From an uncultured Crocinitomix sp. (GTDB lineage: Bacteria; Bacteroidota; Bacteroidia; Flavobacteriales_D; Crocinitomicaceae): a DNA stretch of 34,403 nucleotides. The notes under the pieces were generated by a model that saw nothing but the letters and a program-made list of their open reading frames with translations, did not search any database and had not been told where the DNA came from. Position 1 is the stretch's first letter; every line of letters begins with the position of its first letter. The position numbers were made by a program, and so were the translations under genes. The stretch covers positions 1 through 34,403 of the forward strand of contig CAKZPK010000531.1 of NCBI GenBank assembly GCA_937139035.1, in the 5' to 3' direction. Of the stretch, positions 1 through 9,253 are shown one piece after another.

Positions 1-1094
1 GACGCATTGACTGTTGGACCAACTGCAATATCAAGCCCTCCAGGTGGTGTCCATGCCCATGTATAATCATCCGCATTTGGTCCGTCTACTGAAATTTCAA
101 CAGGAATTCCAGCACAAGTTTCAACAGTATCAATAACAGGATCACATTCATCTATCACACCTCCGCCTCCAACATAATCGAAGTAATACAAACTGGAAAT
201 AGCCGCATCAATAGAAGCCGCATTTAGTACAACAGTAAATAAAAATGTTTCTGATTCAGAAGCTGGAAGGCTTTCTACTTTATAGCCTAATGAAATTGCC
301 TGATCTGCAAATACTGTAGCCCCCTCTGCGGATGTTAGTCCTCCAAGTCCATTCCAAATATCAGAAGCATCTCTATTTGCAAAACCACCATGTGTTACAC
401 GGAAATTTGCACCAATTGCACCTAAACCGATATAAGAACCCCACGGTACAGCTGACGTTGCAGTAACCAAAGCTTTTTCACAACCTGGATCTGGTTGCTC
501 TACAATTGTATTTTGTGTGGTATAATCGAAACTGAGCGTCACATTATTATCTGGATCCAAGTTTCTATAATAGTAAATGTCTGTATAGTCCGTTAACCCC
601 GTATTAGTGAGTGTTACTTCAGTAGTATAGTACAGTTCAGTCGTTATTAAACGATAAACAATATGAACATCTATATCACCTATAGTTCCATCCCAAACGA
701 CAGACATACAGTCACCATCCAAGTCATAACTTGATATTGATCCTGCAATATCTTCTAAACTTCCAGAAGCATTATTATGATAATTAATTCCTAAAATTTC
801 TAGTCCAAAACCATTTTCAGGTGATCCGGGCGTAAAAAAGTCTCCGTCGTAGTTGCCCCAGCCATCCAACTGCGGGTTTGCAACAAAACCAAAATAAACG
901 GGAGATCCCACCCAAGCGTCTGAACGATTATGAGATGTGCCTAAAAGAGGAGCGCCTTCATGACCTGCGTCATTAATTCCAATTTCAACATTATCTCCAA
1001 TCATGTACGCACTTGTACCGATTATTTGACTGTGGGTAAATACAGGTAACAATAATAGCAATGCCATTATTGGTTTCATAAATAGACTTTTCAT
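1..1094 (-). CDS. Large secreted repeat protein, N-terminal part (runs off window start); paralogue of the next gene
   Basis: The reading frame is open from the ATG at 1094 to the window edge, about 364 residues, so the C-terminus is not visible. It starts with a signal peptide (MKSLFMKPIMALLLL..., probably cut near residue 22). A domain of about 300 residues follows that is nearly collinear with the N-terminus of the 1355-aa protein next door; shared blocks include EIGINDAGHEGAP, GFVANPQLDGWGNYDG, FFTPGSPENGFGLE and YYYRNLDPDNNV. After a Gly-rich hinge (FDYVGGGGVIDEC) an Ig-like segment begins (CAGIPVEISVDGP). I do not recognise the N-terminal domain. By analogy with its neighbour the missing part should hold Ig/PKD repeats and a T9SS type B sorting domain, but this is inference. 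A second in-frame ATG at 1079 is possible; the longer form gives a better basic n-region. A tandem duplication is the simplest origin. Confidence 0.85.
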   Translation of the reverse strand, partial: MKSLFMKPIMALLLLLPVFTHSQIIGTSAYMIGDNVEIGINDAGHEGAPLLGTSHNRSDAWVGSPVYFGFVANPQLDGWGNYDGDFFTPGSPENGFGLEILGINYHNNASGSLEDIAGSISSYDLDGDCMSVVWDGTIGDIDVHIVYRLITTELYYTTEVTLTNTGLTDYTDIYYYRNLDPDNNVTLSFDYTTQNTIVEQPDPGCEKALVTATSAVPWGSYIGLGAIGANFRVTHGGFANRDASDIWNGLGGLTSAEGATVFADQAISLGYKVESLPASESETFLFTVVLNAASIDAAISSLYYFDYVGGGGVIDECDPVIDTVETCAGIPVEISVDGPNADDYTWAWTPPGGLDIAVGPTVNA

Positions 1095-1316
1095 TTTTAC
1101 TAATTAGTTGGTTGCTACTAATAGGTTTCCCTTGCAAGGATTTAGAAAAGTAATAGTAATGGGAGCTGAAATACTTTTAATTTGATCGTTAATTCTGAGT
1201 GCAAATTGCGTTCTCAAAATTTATTGCCGTTGTCAAATATCAGGCAAAAGTTTTTGAATATTTCTGAAAGGACTGAACTGTAGATTACAATTCAATTTTT
1301 TGGGCTTTTTTTGAAA

Positions 1317-1331
1317 TTCGGAAATTCCGAA
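1317..1331. promoter_or_regulatory. 15-bp perfect palindrome, possible operator
   Basis: TTCGGAA, one central A, then TTCCGAA: seven-base arms with perfect symmetry. The one-base centre makes a hairpin unlikely, so a dimeric protein-binding site is the more natural reading. It lies about 220 bp upstream of the start at 1094, far for a simple promoter operator. A chance occurrence in AT-rich DNA cannot be excluded. Confidence 0.25.
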
Positions 1332-1557
1332 AATTAGTCGTTGGTTATTCATTGGTTGGGGTATTATTGCGCTACAATGTACTAAGAAGATTTATCCTTG
1401 CTTCTGTAATTTAACACAATTAGATGAGAAGTGTTTAAATCATGACAAACCACAATCTTTTACCGACGAATAAATTTTAAAGAAATTAATAGAACTACTA
1501 CTTTTATACATTAATTCGGAATTACTTGAGCATAAACAATTATAGTTTTAGGCATAA

Positions 1558-1593
1558 AAAAGAGGCAGTTAAAATATTTTAACTGCCTCTTTT
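1558..1593 (-). terminator. Perfect 36-bp palindromic terminator of the 1355-aa protein gene
   Basis: A perfect inverted repeat with 18-base arms centred between 1575 and 1576; the core arm is GAGGCAGTTAAAAT and the outer bases form A/T tracts. It begins 16 nt past the stop codon at 1610 in the minus direction and ends in a U tract in that transcript. The A/T flanks are symmetrical, so it could also stop transcription from the other side. Confidence 0.85.
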
Positions 1594-1609
1594 ACCAAAT
1601 TTATAGTTG

Positions 1610-4600
1610 TTATTTTAATACAGTCACGTGTCCATCAACGTAGTGTTTTTTATCACTCATTGTTTCTCCAAATTCCATTTTCCAAATATAGACTCCGTCA
1701 TCCACTAATCCTTGACTTCCATAAAATCCATCCCATCCAAAATCAGAATTAAAGGACTCAAACACCATTTCACCCCATCTATTAAAAATCATTAAGTGAT
1801 AATCATAGATATCTAATCCAGACATGAACTCTGGTTTGAATGATTCATTGAACGAATCTCCATCAGGTGTAAATGCGTTTGGAATATGGTAAATCATTAC
1901 ATCCTTAATGTTTATGACTTGTTCTACTACATCCTCACATCCATTAGAATTATATGCTGTTAGGGTTACCAAATAATTTCGATCACCAACTGGAGGATAC
2001 ATATGTTCAGGATCAACATCAGCGCTTGTAGCTGTCTCATCACCAAAACTCCATTCATAAGAATCTGCATGTAAAGATGAGTTAGAGAAATACACGCGTG
2101 TATCCATTACGTCAATCTCATAAGGTGAATAAGAAAATTGAGCGATTGGTGTATTGGTAATATCAATATAATTTTCATATGTCACAGACGACACACAACC
2201 TTCACTTGAAGTAATGGTTAGTGTAATATCATATACTCCTGCATATAAAAATGTATGCCCCGGTCCGTCACTTGTTCCTGAACCGCCATCTCCAAATTCC
2301 CATTCGAATTCAGCTCCTGGCTCAAGAGCAGTAAAGTTAACATACAAAGGAGCACATCCAATCAATTCATCTGCAGTGAATGTAACTAACGGCAATGGAT
2401 TAACTGTTACATTAACATCATCCGTATTTACACATCCATTCGCATCCGTTCCTGTTACGGTATAAGTTGCTGTTACGCCTGGAGTAAATGGAACACCATC
2501 TATTCCTCCGCCAGTCCATAAATATCCGGCTCCAATTCCTGCACCAGAACCTGTTAATGTAACCATTTCACCGGCACAAATTGCAATATCAGGTCCTGCA
2601 TTAACGTCTGGAATTGGGTTTACTGTCACAACAGCTGCATCCGTATTCACACATCCATTTGCATCCGTTCCTGTTACGGTATAAGTAGCGGTAGCCAAAG
2701 GTGTAAATGAAATTCCATCCGTTATTCCACCATCCCATAAATATACACCATCTATACCTGCACCAGAAGCAGTTAATGTAACAGGATCTCCGTCACAAAC
2801 AGCAACATCTGGCCCTGCATCAATCACTGGTAAAGGATTAACAGTAACCGTTACATCATCAGTGCTAATACAACCATTAATATCTGTTCCTGTAACCGTA
2901 TAAGTTGCTGTAGCAGCAGGACTAAATGGTACACCATCTACTCCGCCATCTGTCCAAATATAGCCTGCTCCAATTCCTGCACCTCCACCAGTAAGTGTCA
3001 CCATATCTCCAATACAAATTGCAACATCTGGTCCAGCTTCAACAATAGGTAAAGGATTTACAGTTACCTCAATATCATCTGTATTTACACAACCATTTGC
3101 ATCTGTTCCTGTTACGGTATATGTTGCAGTTGCAAGTGGTGTAAATGCAACACCATCTGTAACACCGCCATCCCAAACATAAACTCCTCCAACACCAGCA
3201 CCTACTCCTGTTAAAGTTGCAAGATCACCGTCGCATACTGCGAAATCTACTCCTGCATCAACAGCAGGTAAAGGATTAACCGTTACTTCAATATCATCTG
3301 TATTTTCACAACCATTCGCATCTGTTCCTGTTACGGTATAAGTTGCAGTTGCGGCAGGCGTAAATGCAACGCCATCTGTAATACCGCCATCCCAAACATA
3401 AACTCCTCCAACACCAGCACCTGTCCCTGTTAAGGTAGCTAAATCGCCATCACAAACTGCAAAATCTACTCCTGCATCTACAGCAGGTAAAGGATTCACT
3501 GTAACAGTAATATCATCTGTATTAATACAACCATTTGCATCTGTTCCTGTTACGGTATAAGTTGCAGTACCTCCAGGAGCAAATGCGATACCATCCGTTA
3601 CGCCACCATCCCAAATATATGATCCGCCAACTCCTGCTCCTGCACCAGTTAATGTGCACATATCTCCATCACAAATATCGAAATCTGCACCAGCATCAAT
3701 TAATGGGTTTGGTAATATTGTCACTGTAAAGTTTGCTACATCAGCCACACATGGTGCATCTGCATCAACCGTATAAGTGAAAGTATAATCACCAGCTGCG
3801 AGACCACTTCCGTCAAATACACCAGTTACAGCATTGAATTGACCACTTGCTGTTGTCTCCAACCAAGTTCCAATTCCATTATTACCATCTAGTAAATCAT
3901 CTAAATCAGTAGTTGTTCCATCAGTATTACAAATACTAGTAGCACCATCTAATCCTGCTAATGCTTCTAAATTGATCGTTATTACCATCTCGGCAGTATC
4001 ATCCTCACAAGGATCTAAACCAAGAGCGATATACTGAAATGTATAGACTCCAGGATCAACTCCTCCAGCTGTTAACACACCTGTTGGGTCATCAAACCCT
4101 CCAGAAAGTACAACTGAAATTTCAGACCAAATACCACCTAGATCTGCTCCAACTAATAAAGTATTTAAATCTAAGGCAGAACCTGCATCATTACATAATA
4201 TATCTGCATTGTCAGGACCTGCTTCAGCGCCTCCACTAAAATCAATCACTACCGGTTCAACATCATAGCATCCTGTAATTGGATTTGCCATTAAAACATA
4301 AACCACATCTCCGGGTCCCATAAAATCTCCAACCCATAATCCATCAACCTGATCAACACTGTCAGGAACAACATCATAAAAACTAATATCAACGGGACTT
4401 CCCTCAAGATTATTGAGAACTAATGTTGTTAAATCAAAGTCGCCACATTGTGGCCCAGGGTCTATTATTTCTATTATAGGTGAAGGCGTTATTTCTACAA
4501 TAATTGTTTTTTCAATGGTTGCAGATAAACAAATAGGTGCAGGCGTACCTGTAACCGTATATTCTGTTGTTACTAATGGTGATGCATTTACGGTTGGACC

Positions 4601-5677
4601 GTCAACGCCATCTAATCCAGTTGGTGGAGACCATGTCCAAACATAATCTTCAGCACTTGGTCCATCAACAGTAAGTTCCACAGGAATTCCTGCGCAAGTA
4701 TATGCTGTATCTACAACTGGTGCACATTCATCAATAACACCACCGCCACCAACATAATCAAAGTAATAAAGACTTGCTATTGCAGCATCAATTTGAGAGG
4801 CATCTAATACTACTGTAAAAAGAAATTTTTCAGGAACTGCTACTGCTAGATCTGTTTTATAACTTAAAGAAATTGCTTGATCAGCAAACACAGTTGCTCC
4901 TGTTGTTCCAGTTAAACCGCCTAATCCGTTCCAAATATTAGATGCGTCTCTATTGGCAAAACCACCATAAGACACTCTAAAATCTTCACCAATTGCACCT
5001 AACCCAATGTAAGAATCCCATGGTCCAGTTTGAGTAGCTGTTACCAATGCTTTTTCGCAAGCCGGAGTTGGTTGTGCAACAACAGTATTTTGTGTTCCAT
5101 ATCCACCACCAATCGTTACATTATTATCAGGATCTAAGTTTCTATAATAATATACATCCGTTAAATCCCCTCCACCAGTATTAGTGAGGGTAACTTCAGT
5201 TGTATAATATAATTCTGTCGTGATTAAACGATATACAATATGGACTTCAACATTTGCAATCTCTCCATCCCACTCAACAAAAATACAGTCTCCTTCAACA
5301 TTATAACTTGAAATAGAACCTGGAATTTGCTCAAGTGACCCTGATGCATTATTTGAATAATTAACACCACCGATTTCTAATCCAAATCCATTTTCAGGTG
5401 AACCTGGCGTAAAAAAATCGCCATCATAATTTCCCCATCCATCTAGTTGAGGGTTTGCCACGAATCCGAAGTAAACTGGAGAACCAAGAGCTTGATTTGA
5501 GCGATTATTGGAAGCAATTTGGCGGGGAGCACCTTCGTGTCCGGCATCATTGATTCCAATCTCTACATTATCGCCATAAATGTACGCGCTTGTTCCTACA
5601 AGTTGACCAAAGACTGAAGAGTCTCCGATCCATGCGACCAGCAGCAGAAATAAAATTTTAATGTAATGTTCTTTCAT
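1610..5677 (-). CDS. Giant secreted Ig/PKD repeat protein with T9SS type B sorting domain
   Basis: 1355 aa, complete. A signal peptide (cut near residue 24) is followed by an unrecognised N-terminal domain (about 25-310) shared with the paralogue at 1-1094. An Ig-like segment (about 320-400) and two or three diverged linker domains lead to six consecutive 73-residue Ig-like repeats (656-1093), each with the pattern AGxDxxxC...TATYTVTGTDxNGC. Two PKD domains (1094-1259; EWEFGDG, EWSFGDE) precede the type B 'gliding motility-associated' C-terminal domain (1260-1355: IPNAFTPDGD, IFNRWGEMVFE, DGVYIWK, GHVTVLK). That domain directs outer-membrane translocation by the type IX system, so the protein should be exposed or released at the cell surface. 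Its job is probably adhesion; no catalytic motif is seen. Each Ig-like repeat has two Cys that could form one disulfide. The gene has its own terminator. Confidence 0.93.
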   Translation of the reverse strand: MKEHYIKILFLLLVAWIGDSSVFGQLVGTSAYIYGDNVEIGINDAGHEGAPRQIASNNRSNQALGSPVYFGFVANPQLDGWGNYDGDFFTPGSPENGFGLEIGGVNYSNNASGSLEQIPGSISSYNVEGDCIFVEWDGEIANVEVHIVYRLITTELYYTTEVTLTNTGGGDLTDVYYYRNLDPDNNVTIGGGYGTQNTVVAQPTPACEKALVTATQTGPWDSYIGLGAIGEDFRVSYGGFANRDASNIWNGLGGLTGTTGATVFADQAISLSYKTDLAVAVPEKFLFTVVLDASQIDAAIASLYYFDYVGGGGVIDECAPVVDTAYTCAGIPVELTVDGPSAEDYVWTWSPPTGLDGVDGPTVNASPLVTTEYTVTGTPAPICLSATIEKTIIVEITPSPIIEIIDPGPQCGDFDLTTLVLNNLEGSPVDISFYDVVPDSVDQVDGLWVGDFMGPGDVVYVLMANPITGCYDVEPVVIDFSGGAEAGPDNADILCNDAGSALDLNTLLVGADLGGIWSEISVVLSGGFDDPTGVLTAGGVDPGVYTFQYIALGLDPCEDDTAEMVITINLEALAGLDGATSICNTDGTTTDLDDLLDGNNGIGTWLETTASGQFNAVTGVFDGSGLAAGDYTFTYTVDADAPCVADVANFTVTILPNPLIDAGADFDICDGDMCTLTGAGAGVGGSYIWDGGVTDGIAFAPGGTATYTVTGTDANGCINTDDITVTVNPLPAVDAGVDFAVCDGDLATLTGTGAGVGGVYVWDGGITDGVAFTPAATATYTVTGTDANGCENTDDIEVTVNPLPAVDAGVDFAVCDGDLATLTGVGAGVGGVYVWDGGVTDGVAFTPLATATYTVTGTDANGCVNTDDIEVTVNPLPIVEAGPDVAICIGDMVTLTGGGAGIGAGYIWTDGGVDGVPFSPAATATYTVTGTDINGCISTDDVTVTVNPLPVIDAGPDVAVCDGDPVTLTASGAGIDGVYLWDGGITDGISFTPLATATYTVTGTDANGCVNTDAAVVTVNPIPDVNAGPDIAICAGEMVTLTGSGAGIGAGYLWTGGGIDGVPFTPGVTATYTVTGTDANGCVNTDDVNVTVNPLPLVTFTADELIGCAPLYVNFTALEPGAEFEWEFGDGGSGTSDGPGHTFLYAGVYDITLTITSSEGCVSSVTYENYIDITNTPIAQFSYSPYEIDVMDTRVYFSNSSLHADSYEWSFGDETATSADVDPEHMYPPVGDRNYLVTLTAYNSNGCEDVVEQVINIKDVMIYHIPNAFTPDGDSFNESFKPEFMSGLDIYDYHLMIFNRWGEMVFESFNSDFGWDGFYGSQGLVDDGVYIWKMEFGETMSDKKHYVDGHVTVLK
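2399..3712 (-). repeat. Six tandem 219-bp coding repeats (73 aa each)
   Basis: Six units of exactly 219 bp, in frame and without indels, encode residues 656-1093 of the 1355-aa protein. Units start with P[LNI]P and end with VTVN. Units 2 and 3 differ at only a few residues; units 4 and 6 share a GIGAGY variant that the others lack, suggesting duplication of multi-unit blocks or gene conversion. Cys positions are conserved in every unit (xCxGD and NGC); unit 1 has an extra Cys (DMCTL). Confidence 0.95.
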
Positions 5678-5773
5678 AGTTTTTCATTTGATAGTTGGTA
5701 ATACTCTTGTTCTATAGATTTAATAGATAAATATCGTTGAGGCGCCCAAAAAGCTCCCTAATTAAAATTTATA

Positions 5774-6127
5774 CTAAAGTCCGCAAAGGCTGTTCACGTA
5801 ATCGTTCCACCAAACAATGTCTTTTGGTGAAGATGTACGATCTAAATGGACATGGAGATAAGCTGTTTCAGCAGCATAGTCCACGGAGTAGGTTAAAAGA
5901 TTGTTGGAAATAAATCCGAAATTGTTTACTGCTTCCAGTTCAGTTAAAAGATTCAAATGGCTAATGTCGATTGAATAGTATTCGGAAATTGCTGAATCGG
6001 TATCTAAACTAACACAGTATTCTTCTGACACTGTTGCAGTTCCATATTCGATTTCATCTTGAGCGAAACTACTTGTCGAAGCCAGTAAGAATGCCCATAA
6101 AATGGGAGTCATTAAAAGGTATTTCAT
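5774..6127 (-). CDS. Small secreted protein of unknown function
   Basis: 117 aa with a clear signal peptide (MKYLLMTPILWAFLLASTSSFAQ, cut after about residue 22), leaving a mature acidic protein of about 95 residues rich in Ser, Tyr, Asp and Glu. No lipobox, membrane segment, C-terminal sorting domain or catalytic motif is visible. Two Cys remain (in EEYCVSL and at NSLCGL near the C-terminus) and could form a disulfide. I do not recognise the family. It lies 96 bp upstream, in the direction of transcription, of the 1355-aa surface-protein gene; co-expression is possible but no shared signal is seen. The signal peptide and Bacteroidota-like codon use argue that it is a real gene. Confidence 0.75.
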   Translation of the reverse strand: MKYLLMTPILWAFLLASTSSFAQDEIEYGTATVSEEYCVSLDTDSAISEYYSIDISHLNLLTELEAVNNFGFISNNLLTYSVDYAAETAYLHVHLDRTSSPKDIVWWNDYVNSLCGL

Positions 6128-6323
6128 TGGTTAGGGTATAAGTTGGTTACACTAACTTACAAAAAATCTTTTGTTAAACATGAATCATTTCGACGAAATG
6201 TTTGTTCGAAAATCTACTGAATCCCTCTGAGTCCCTTGAATCAATCGGTTTAGACACAATTTATTAAAATAAAAAAAAACTATGCTAGCCTAGTAATTTT
6301 CGATAAATGGTAGATTAAATCGA

Positions 6324-6887
6324 TTAGTTGATTATTTCGTTTAGTTCATTTTTGAGAAAATTGACAGCCTGCTCAGTAGGTTGATCCTTTAATTGGGCTG
6401 TAATTTCAAAAACTCCTTTACTCAAATCATTTGCTAATGCTGTGGGTTCCATTTTAGTAGCCGCCATATTAATTATTTTAAGAATTTCTTCTTTACTTGA
6501 CTGAACACGTCCCCAAGCTTCTGGTGAAATAAAAATTTGCTGAGCCAAGTTATGTTCATACTCTTGACGAACATTATCAATTAGTTTTTGTTGGAAGGCA
6601 CGAGCTGGCAATCCAGGATTGTTCAACCTCATTATCATATTATTTGGAGCAATTCGCTCTAAAAAAAGTACCATACGCTGATACGCCTCTACTTGCAATG
6701 GGAAAAAGTGCTTTTTTAAATCAGCGGGAGGTGCCTTTTGTACATCCTTGTTTCCAACAAACGCTAATTTGTTTTTTTCGCGTTGAACCTCAACCCACTT
6801 ATTAGTAAAATAGTAAACTGCACCGAAGAAAACGATTGAAGGAACAATATATAATGCGAACTGAAATATTAACTCGGTGGTTGACAT
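6324..6887 (-). CDS. DUF7935-like membrane-anchored protein
   Basis: 187 aa. One N-terminal membrane segment (about residues 8-27) is followed by a charged stretch and a cytoplasmic-type helical domain. The segment LQVEAYQRMVLFLERIAP and the later QEYEHNLAQQIFIS and AWGRVQSSKEE are what I associate with a small Bacteroidota family (DUF7935, from memory). The function is not known. No enzyme motif is seen; the long helices suggest a coiled or helical-bundle scaffold. The gene stands alone, with about 110 bp to the upstream BNR gene and about 200 bp to the downstream small secreted gene. Confidence is high that it is a gene and moderate for the family name. Confidence 0.8.
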   Translation of the reverse strand: MSTTELIFQFALYIVPSIVFFGAVYYFTNKWVEVQREKNKLAFVGNKDVQKAPPADLKKHFFPLQVEAYQRMVLFLERIAPNNMIMRLNNPGLPARAFQQKLIDNVRQEYEHNLAQQIFISPEAWGRVQSSKEEILKIINMAATKMEPTALANDLSKGVFEITAQLKDQPTEQAVNFLKNELNEIIN

Positions 6888-6999
6888 AATTTAATTTTTT
6901 ACAATGATAACTATTCTAATGATTAAATACAATGAGATGAAAAAGTAACAGATAGATGTTTTTAATAGGCCATTGTTAGCACTGAATAATTAAGAAATA

Positions 7000-9216
7000 C
7001 TATTTCATTTGATACTGCCAAACACCTCTACCGAATAATCCTATCGTGACAATTTTTTCTTTCTCATTATAATCGAGTCCATAAACTTTGCAATGCGGCA
7101 ATCCTTTACCCAATTCATTCCAACGTGATTTCCCTCTTAGCAAACGCCCACTTCCATAATAAACACCAGTTGTTGTACCCACCAATAACATCCCACCATT
7201 AGCTTTACTGTACACTAAGTTATATCGTCCGCCTGTTGCTTTAGGAATATTTTTAGTTATGTCGATCTCTCTTTTTAATGAATGCCTATGATTATCAGAA
7301 TAACGCAACATGTATACCAAGCCTTTATCTCCAAAAATTGACTCTGGGCTTTGTTTCCCCCTTGTATAGGTCATATAGATTTTATTCCTGTTCGATCCAT
7401 CAATTGCAACATCCCCAATCCATGAATTATTGGGGTGCTTAATTTCATACCAAGATGAAATTATCTCCTCAGGTGTTCCATTTAATTTATCTGTTCGGAA
7501 AAGGCGGTGATTCGTTTTTTTATTCCCCTTTGCATCTTTAGTATATTCAAGGACATAAGCAATAAGAACATTAGTGTGATATTGGGAGTTAAAAAGCCCA
7601 TAGACTTTATAGGATTTTAGCTGATGACTTAGGTTAAAATCTGAAACAACCTCAACGCTCTTTCTTTCCAAAGGATTTTTTGTTCTACAAACATTTATGT
7701 TTCCCTTATTAATTCCGGCTTTTTGTATAAAATTAAAATAAACCGTAGTTGAATTAAATGGATCAAGCACTGCTGCATTTTCCCATCCGGCCGACTTAAT
7801 ATTGTTTAAACTATGTAGATTTCGTTTTTGCTTTTTAGAGGTGTCACTTGAAAAATACAATCCACCACCAACAAATTGGTTAGAGGTATAAACCACACCT
7901 TGATCAGTTGGATCGATAAGTGGAATTAATCCATCTCCCCCATTTATCGTTCTCCAATAATACTGCCCATTTTGATCAAAATCTGCAAATACCATACTAC
8001 CGTCATGATAACACCCAATAGCAACTTGACTAGCATCTTGAGCCGAGACAGCAAGCCCCATCACCTCAGCAACTCCCAAATTGTCACTTTTATTTTCCCA
8101 ATCCTGTCCTCCATTTTCAGAAATAAAAACGCCACCATGCGTAGCAAAATATATTTTAAACGGATTAAAAGGATCATAGGCTATAAATTCTACGTCAACA
8201 TGATATCCAGATCCGAGTGACCCCATCCTATCATACGGAGGAACCCATTTTCTTACCTTTGTAGAATATCCGAAATAAAAATCATCAGGTTGGTGAGGCG
8301 AAACAGCAAAAGTGTGTCCGCTACCAAAACCAATCCGTTGATTTTTTAGCAACACAAACATTGAATCTTGTTTTATGTCCAAAACGCACAATTCATCATT
8401 CCCTTTGACAAAGTCTTTCGCAACCAACAATCGATCATTTTGAGGTTCAATGGTTAGATTTCTCATTGGGCGGGTTTCTGATGTCATTGATTCCAATTTT
8501 TCATACTTTGAAAAATCATCTTGATCAAATCGTAAGATATTCCATTTTCCCTTAAAAAAATTAGTCAGATACATTTGTCCATCTATAAAATCTAAGTCAT
8601 AAACCCAACCGTTTACATTTGGTACGCGATTCCATTTTACGTAATCTGCCATACAGTTTTCCGTATAGTAAAATCCTTCAGAGGTTATTACAAGTAAAAG
8701 GTTTGAATTATCAGGATGAAACCGAGTTCCATAAATTTTCAATTGAGGATATCCAGCAAAGTCTTTATAATCTCCTATTACTTCCCATTTTTCGCCCTTA
8801 TTTTTAGAGCGTAATAAACCACCGAATTTTCCAATTTTTCCAGGTTTACCGTTATCTCCTTTTTCATTAGAACAAGCAAACCAGACGTTTTCATCTGTTG
8901 GATAAAAATCAGCCCAGGCACATCCGGTAAAAGGCCAGGCATCAGATCCTGAATTCGCCCAAGAGTCTCCTCCATTTTCAGAGAAAAACAAACCTCCATG
9001 TAATGAGCCCGCTAGTAAAAAGCCTTCCTTTTTTTGATAAACTCTAATAAACTCTATTGGACCAATACCTGCATCTCCTCTGAACTTTGGATTTGTAGGA
9101 GCATTATTTGGTCCGATTGAAACCCATTCATTATTAAATCCTGTTAATTGACCAAAGGATAAGAAGGAGAAAAGAAGGAGGAGCAAAGTGATTATTTTCC
9201 TAAAATCTATGTACAT
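7000..9216 (-). CDS. Secreted BNR/Asp-box beta-propeller protein
   Basis: 738 aa from the ATG at 9216; an earlier in-frame GTG at 9222 would add only two residues. A signal peptide (MYIDFRKIITLLLLLFSFLSFGQ) precedes a propeller-like protein with at least two Asp-boxes (SENGGDSW near residue 87; SENGGQDW in the middle) and several GG-V/L-F/Y blade edges such as GGLFFS, GGVFIS and TTGVYYG. This resembles the sialidase/sortilin-type (VPS10-like) propellers common in Bacteroidota. The catalytic Arg triad and Asp/Glu of a true sialidase were not identified, so I do not call it an enzyme. There is no T9SS sorting domain at the C-terminus. The start lies 37 bp after the stop of the lectin/SprB gene, so the two are very likely cotranscribed. 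Confidence 0.88.
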   Translation of the reverse strand: MYIDFRKIITLLLLLFSFLSFGQLTGFNNEWVSIGPNNAPTNPKFRGDAGIGPIEFIRVYQKKEGFLLAGSLHGGLFFSENGGDSWANSGSDAWPFTGCAWADFYPTDENVWFACSNEKGDNGKPGKIGKFGGLLRSKNKGEKWEVIGDYKDFAGYPQLKIYGTRFHPDNSNLLLVITSEGFYYTENCMADYVKWNRVPNVNGWVYDLDFIDGQMYLTNFFKGKWNILRFDQDDFSKYEKLESMTSETRPMRNLTIEPQNDRLLVAKDFVKGNDELCVLDIKQDSMFVLLKNQRIGFGSGHTFAVSPHQPDDFYFGYSTKVRKWVPPYDRMGSLGSGYHVDVEFIAYDPFNPFKIYFATHGGVFISENGGQDWENKSDNLGVAEVMGLAVSAQDASQVAIGCYHDGSMVFADFDQNGQYYWRTINGGDGLIPLIDPTDQGVVYTSNQFVGGGLYFSSDTSKKQKRNLHSLNNIKSAGWENAAVLDPFNSTTVYFNFIQKAGINKGNINVCRTKNPLERKSVEVVSDFNLSHQLKSYKVYGLFNSQYHTNVLIAYVLEYTKDAKGNKKTNHRLFRTDKLNGTPEEIISSWYEIKHPNNSWIGDVAIDGSNRNKIYMTYTRGKQSPESIFGDKGLVYMLRYSDNHRHSLKREIDITKNIPKATGGRYNLVYSKANGGMLLVGTTTGVYYGSGRLLRGKSRWNELGKGLPHCKVYGLDYNEKEKIVTIGLFGRGVWQYQMK

Positions 9217-9253
9217 AAGCACATAAATTTACTGCTTTTAAATGAAATGTGAA

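Larger units (their letters stand above)
1095..1609. other. 515-bp intergenic region between two paralogous surface-protein genes
   Basis: No convincing coding frame or RNA gene is visible on either strand. The left part must contain the promoter and leader of the gene starting at 1094, but no exact TAnnTTTG element is present; the nearest is TACTTTTC on the minus strand at 1145-1152. The middle holds a 15-bp palindrome (1317-1331). The right end holds the terminator palindrome of the upstream gene (1558-1593). The rest is AT-rich sequence with no structure I can name. Confidence 0.6.

Noticed and set aside
2214..2465. Short plus-strand reading frames inside the 1355-aa gene (also 3535-3729, 4039-4239, 4413-4646)
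   Set aside because: They are shadows of the repeat-coding strand, with no start signals or independent codon pattern.
2399..3712. Regular repeats as a CRISPR-like or non-coding array
   Set aside because: The period is 219 bp, in frame, and the units encode Ig-like domains of one long protein; there are no short repeats with unique spacers.
7000..9216. A true sialidase
   Set aside because: Asp-boxes alone are not enough; the catalytic Arg triad and nucleophile region were not identified, so only a BNR propeller is called.
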